Below, piece by piece: positions 60,700 to 64,000 of a stretch of 64,000 nt of DNA (positions are counted from its first letter, which is position 1; each line of letters opens with the position of its first letter). The DNA is from Dendrobium chrysotoxum (taxonomy: Eukaryota > Streptophyta > Magnoliopsida > Asparagales > Orchidaceae), in contig CM034315.1 of the NCBI GenBank assembly GCA_019925795.1, positions 11,396,200-11,460,199 on the forward strand. Reading direction: 5' to 3'. Made by a program: the position numbers and the translations under genes. Under the pieces are notes generated by a model that was given only the letters and a program-made list of their open reading frames with translations, searched no databases and was not told the DNA's origin.

Positions 60700-63600
60700 A
60701 TAGCCGTAGATCTTCGATTCCTTCTTTGATAAACTTCCACTGTCGGATGTTCTCATCATTCTCCCAGGGTGAAAAGGAGCTTGACTCCGTCGAGTACGCA
60801 TCCTTGGTGCTCTCATAGATTTCTATTGCATTTGGATCAATCCGCTGAAGCTCCTCGCGCTCTAGCCAAGTGTTTTTTACTCTGGCTTACCTTTGCATCG
60901 TACCAAATACCTTCTTCGTCCACCCTCTTTCATGGAAATGACGTCATCATTTAAAATCATGTCAACTTTCTCCGCAATAGGTGTTTTGAAAATATTGGGA
61001 AGTGGAGAAAGACTTGGGTTCTCATAGGGTGGGGTCACACAAGGCTTAATTTGTAGTAGATTTGGTGGATTAAACTCTGGACCCTCATAAGATATTAAAT
61101 CTTTGATGTTAAAAGAAAGATTAATATTGAAATCTGCCGGCAGATCCATCATATAGGCATTGTCATTGATTTTCTTGATTATTTTAAATGGGCATGCACT
61201 TTTAGCATGTAATTTCTTAATGGCACCTTTCAAAAACCATTTCGGATGAATCCGGACCACTACCGAATCACCAACTTCGAATGTCTTGAATCTTTGTTTA
61301 AGATCAGCGTGAAGTTTATAACTTTCATTGCTCTGCTTAATTCGACGTGTAATTTCTTTATGTAATTCATGCAGATGCGATGCAAATGAAGATGCAGACT
61401 CAGAAATTTTATATTTAGGACACATGTGTATGAGATCTAAAGGCTGTGTAGGCTTGTACCCATATACAACTTCAGCAGGACTCAAACCAGTGGTGCGGTT
61501 CACATAATTGTTATAAGCAAATTCAGCCGTGGGGAGTTTGGAATCCCAATCTTTAACGTGCTCACCCACTAAGAACCTCAACAAGTTTTCTAGACTCCTA
61601 TTGACCACTTCAGTCTGGCCATCCATCTGAGGATGAAAGGCTGCGGAGAATTATAATTTGGTGCCCATTTTTATCCAAAGAGTCTTCTAGAAGTAACTCA
61701 TGAATTTGACATCCCTATCATATATGATGATTTTGGGTAAACCATGTAATCTGACGACCTCATTAAAGTACAACTTGGCAATAAGGGAGGCATCGGGTGT
61801 TTTAGAATAGGGTATGAAATGTATCATTTTTGAGAAGCGGTCAACTACGACACATATGGCATCATTCCTACGAAAAGTCTTGGGCAGACCAAGAATGAAG
61901 TCCATGCTGACATCTTGCCATGGACAACTGAGAACTGGTAAAGGGGTGTAGAGACCTGTGTTTTGCTTTTGTTATTTGGCCAGTTGACAAGTGTGGCACC
62001 TACTAACCAATTTACCCACATCTTTCTTTAGGCTCAGCCAAAATAAACAGTACTCCACAGCCTCAATAGTTTTATCACGACCGAAGTGTCAGGCGAGGCC
62101 TTTGGCATGAAGTTCCCAAACGAGGAATTCCTTAAGGGAAGTACATGGAATGCAAAACTTCTGAACTTTGAATAGGTATCCATCTTCAAGGAGAAAATCA
62201 TCCACTAGGCGCGTGCTGCATGTGCACAAAAGGGAGTAAATCTCCTTGAAGTCGGGGCATTCCAAGTAGTCCTCTTTGACCTGCTCAAACCCAACGACTT
62301 TTGCCCTCATTTCAGTGGTAGTCATCATACGATGACTGAGGGCATTGACAGCTTTATTCTCAACTCACGCTTTGTGCATAAGGTTGTAAGTGTACTCCTG
62401 TAAGAACTCTACCCATCGGCCATGGCGTGCATTTAATTTTTTTTGGGAGTTGATATAACAAAGAGCCTCGTGATCTGAAAAGATGACGAACTCCTGCGGG
62501 AGCATATAGTGTCGCCAATATCGTAGGGATTGAATCACTGCGTAGAACTCTTTGTCATACGTGGAATAGCGCTGCCGAATATCATATAACTTTTCACCGA
62601 AGTAGGCAACAGGATGGCCTTCCTGGGACAACACTCCTCCAATTTTGACGCAGGTAACTTCAAAGACCTTGGAGGAGTTAGGAAGCCTCATCACTAGGGC
62701 TTCCACCACTCTTTTCTTTATCTCCTCAAAAGCTCTGGTGGCAGCCAAGGTCCAGTGAAAGTCCCCTTTCTTTAGGCAATATGTGATAGGAGAGATAATG
62801 GTACTGAAGTTTTTAATGAACCTCCTATAAAAGATGGCTAAGCTATGGAAGCTGCGAACTTCCCGAATGTTCTGAGGAACGGACTATTCATGTATTGCCC
62901 TCACCTTCTCGAGATCTGCAGAGACCCCTTGGGCCGACACAATAAAGTCCAGAAAAATTATGTGGTCAGCAAGGAAGGTGCATTTCTTAGGATTAACATA
63001 AAGCCGCTCCTTCCTAAAGACCTTACAAACCTGCCTCAAATGGTCTAAGTGTTGGCTCACAGACTAGCTATAGATAAGAATATCGTCGAAGTAGATAATG
63101 ACAAACTTACCCATGAAAGGGCGCAACACTTGGGTCATGATTCTCATGAATGTACTCAGGGCATTACTCAACCCGAAAGGCATGACCATCCACTCGTACA
63201 TACCATCCTTGGTCTTAAAGGCAGTCTTCCACTCATCACCGGGTTAGATCCAGATCTAATGGTACCCACTCTTAAGGTCAATCTTGAAAAAAAGGGTGGC
63301 TCCTGTCATTATGACAAGCATATCTTCTAACATCGGGATAGAAAAATGATATTTAAGAGTGATTTTATTGATGACACGGCTATCAATGCACATTCTTCAA
63401 GTACCATCCTTCTTTGGTGTAAGAAGGGAGGGTACAGCACAGGGGCTGAGGCTTTCTTTTATGTAGCCCCATTACAGTAACTTATCCACCTGTTTCTTTA
63501 GTTTAACATATTCCGTAGGGTTTATGTGGTAGTGTGGCAGGTTGGAAAGAGAGGTTCCGGGGACAAAATCAATAGCATACTGAATGTCTCTTAGTGGAGG

Positions 63601-64000
63601 TAGTTGATCAAGGAGATCATCAGGAAAGACATCAGCAAAGCCACTCAGTATAAGCTGGACCTCCTGAGGGATAGGCTCATCAGACTCAGTGGAAGTCTCA
63701 CGGCCAACCAAAGCGTACAGGGGTGCACCTTGTGCTATTTCAGAATCTAGGACCTTAGTTGTCACAAGGTTCAACCCCTTTTTGGGCTTAACTGAATTTG
63801 GTTTGGTGTCATCCCTAACCCTGGGCTGCGTAGGCGATAACTTGATCTTCTTGCCCGCATAATCAAATACGCAGGTGTTCAAACACCCATAGATATGGAC
63901 ATTATTATCAAAAAGCCAGGGGCGCCCTAAAATGATTTGTCCAACATCCATTATTAGAACATCACACCACACGTTCTCCTTATAGTCTGCGAAGGAGATG
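60700..64000 (-). pseudogene. Ty3/gypsy chromovirus pol, broken, runs off window
   Basis: Minus-strand order from the right edge: protease end and RT start (GQIILGRPWLFD, then ...DFVPGTSLSNLPHYHINP), RT with catalytic YFDD at 63093-63082, RNase H region (GHPVAYFGEKL, RWVEFLQEY), integrase zinc-finger remnant (CHTCQLAK then stop), integrase core with MDFILGLPKTF, YDRD and DGQTEVVNRSLE, then a C-terminal chromodomain-like end (YLVRCKGKPE; WLEREELQRIDPNA in another frame). Stops and frameshifts interrupt it between 63472 and 62748, near 61950 and near 60880. The RNase H segment lacks its usual DASG stretch (FEVTCVKIGGVL). Not functional. Plus-strand open frames over it are antisense shadows. Confidence 0.92.

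Noticed and set aside
62845..63330. Plus-strand open frames of 67 and 93 codons
   Set aside because: They are antisense to the reverse transcriptase region of the gypsy element.

Overview
The window is nuclear DNA from a flowering plant. It is AT-rich and gene-poor, its genes have GT-AG introns, and it is full of plant-type transposable elements. No ribosomal RNA, tRNA, CRISPR or bacterial features were recognised. The species cannot be named from the sequence.

Two host genes can be read with confidence. (1) 20073-23462 (+) is an 11-exon gene whose exons join in frame to 665 codons. It encodes a receptor-like cytoplasmic kinase with an N-terminal universal-stress-protein (USP) domain and a C-terminal kinase with all core catalytic motifs. 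(2) A SKP1-like subunit of SCF ubiquitin ligases is read on the minus strand. Exon 1 (54683-54369) and exon 2 (31145-30972) join in phase at canonical splice sites to give a normal 162-aa protein, but they are 23,223 bp apart. I read this as one gene with a giant, transposon-filled intron.

Region 1-19.5 kb: a decayed Ty3/gypsy gag with primer-binding site (minus strand, ~1.1-2.0 kb); a CACTA-like element at 6.9 kb; and a dispersed LTR family with two well-bounded solo LTRs (8287-9607 with TTATT duplication, 10034-11055 with ATCAT duplication) plus at least four fragments. Each solo LTR carries a different minisatellite at a similar internal place. A 5'-truncated L1-type insert lies at 13.6-14.0 kb. 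Region 23.5-31 kb: a foldback element, a truncated RTE-type LINE with a perfect 15-bp target duplication, and a cluster of Harbinger-like MITEs.

The SKP1 intron (31,146-54,368) holds hairpin-rich repeat arrays, a 3.8-kb internally deleted chromovirus-like LTR retrotransposon (35163-38968) that is itself interrupted by a 971-bp hAT-like element, a three-copy ~155-bp satellite, a chimeric cluster of host gene fragments including broken pieces of an RCD1/SRO-type gene, four covarying stem-loops, and several RTE LINE fragments. Downstream of SKP1 exon 1 (54.7-64 kb) lie a hAT element with an 8-bp target duplication, two strong foldbacks (one with perfect 34-bp arms), and the broken pol region of a Ty3/gypsy chromovirus that runs off the right end.

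The most notable points are the giant SKP1 intron, the gene-fragment cluster inside it, the perfect 34-bp inverted repeat at 57.3-57.4 kb, and the hairpin arrays with compensatory base changes.
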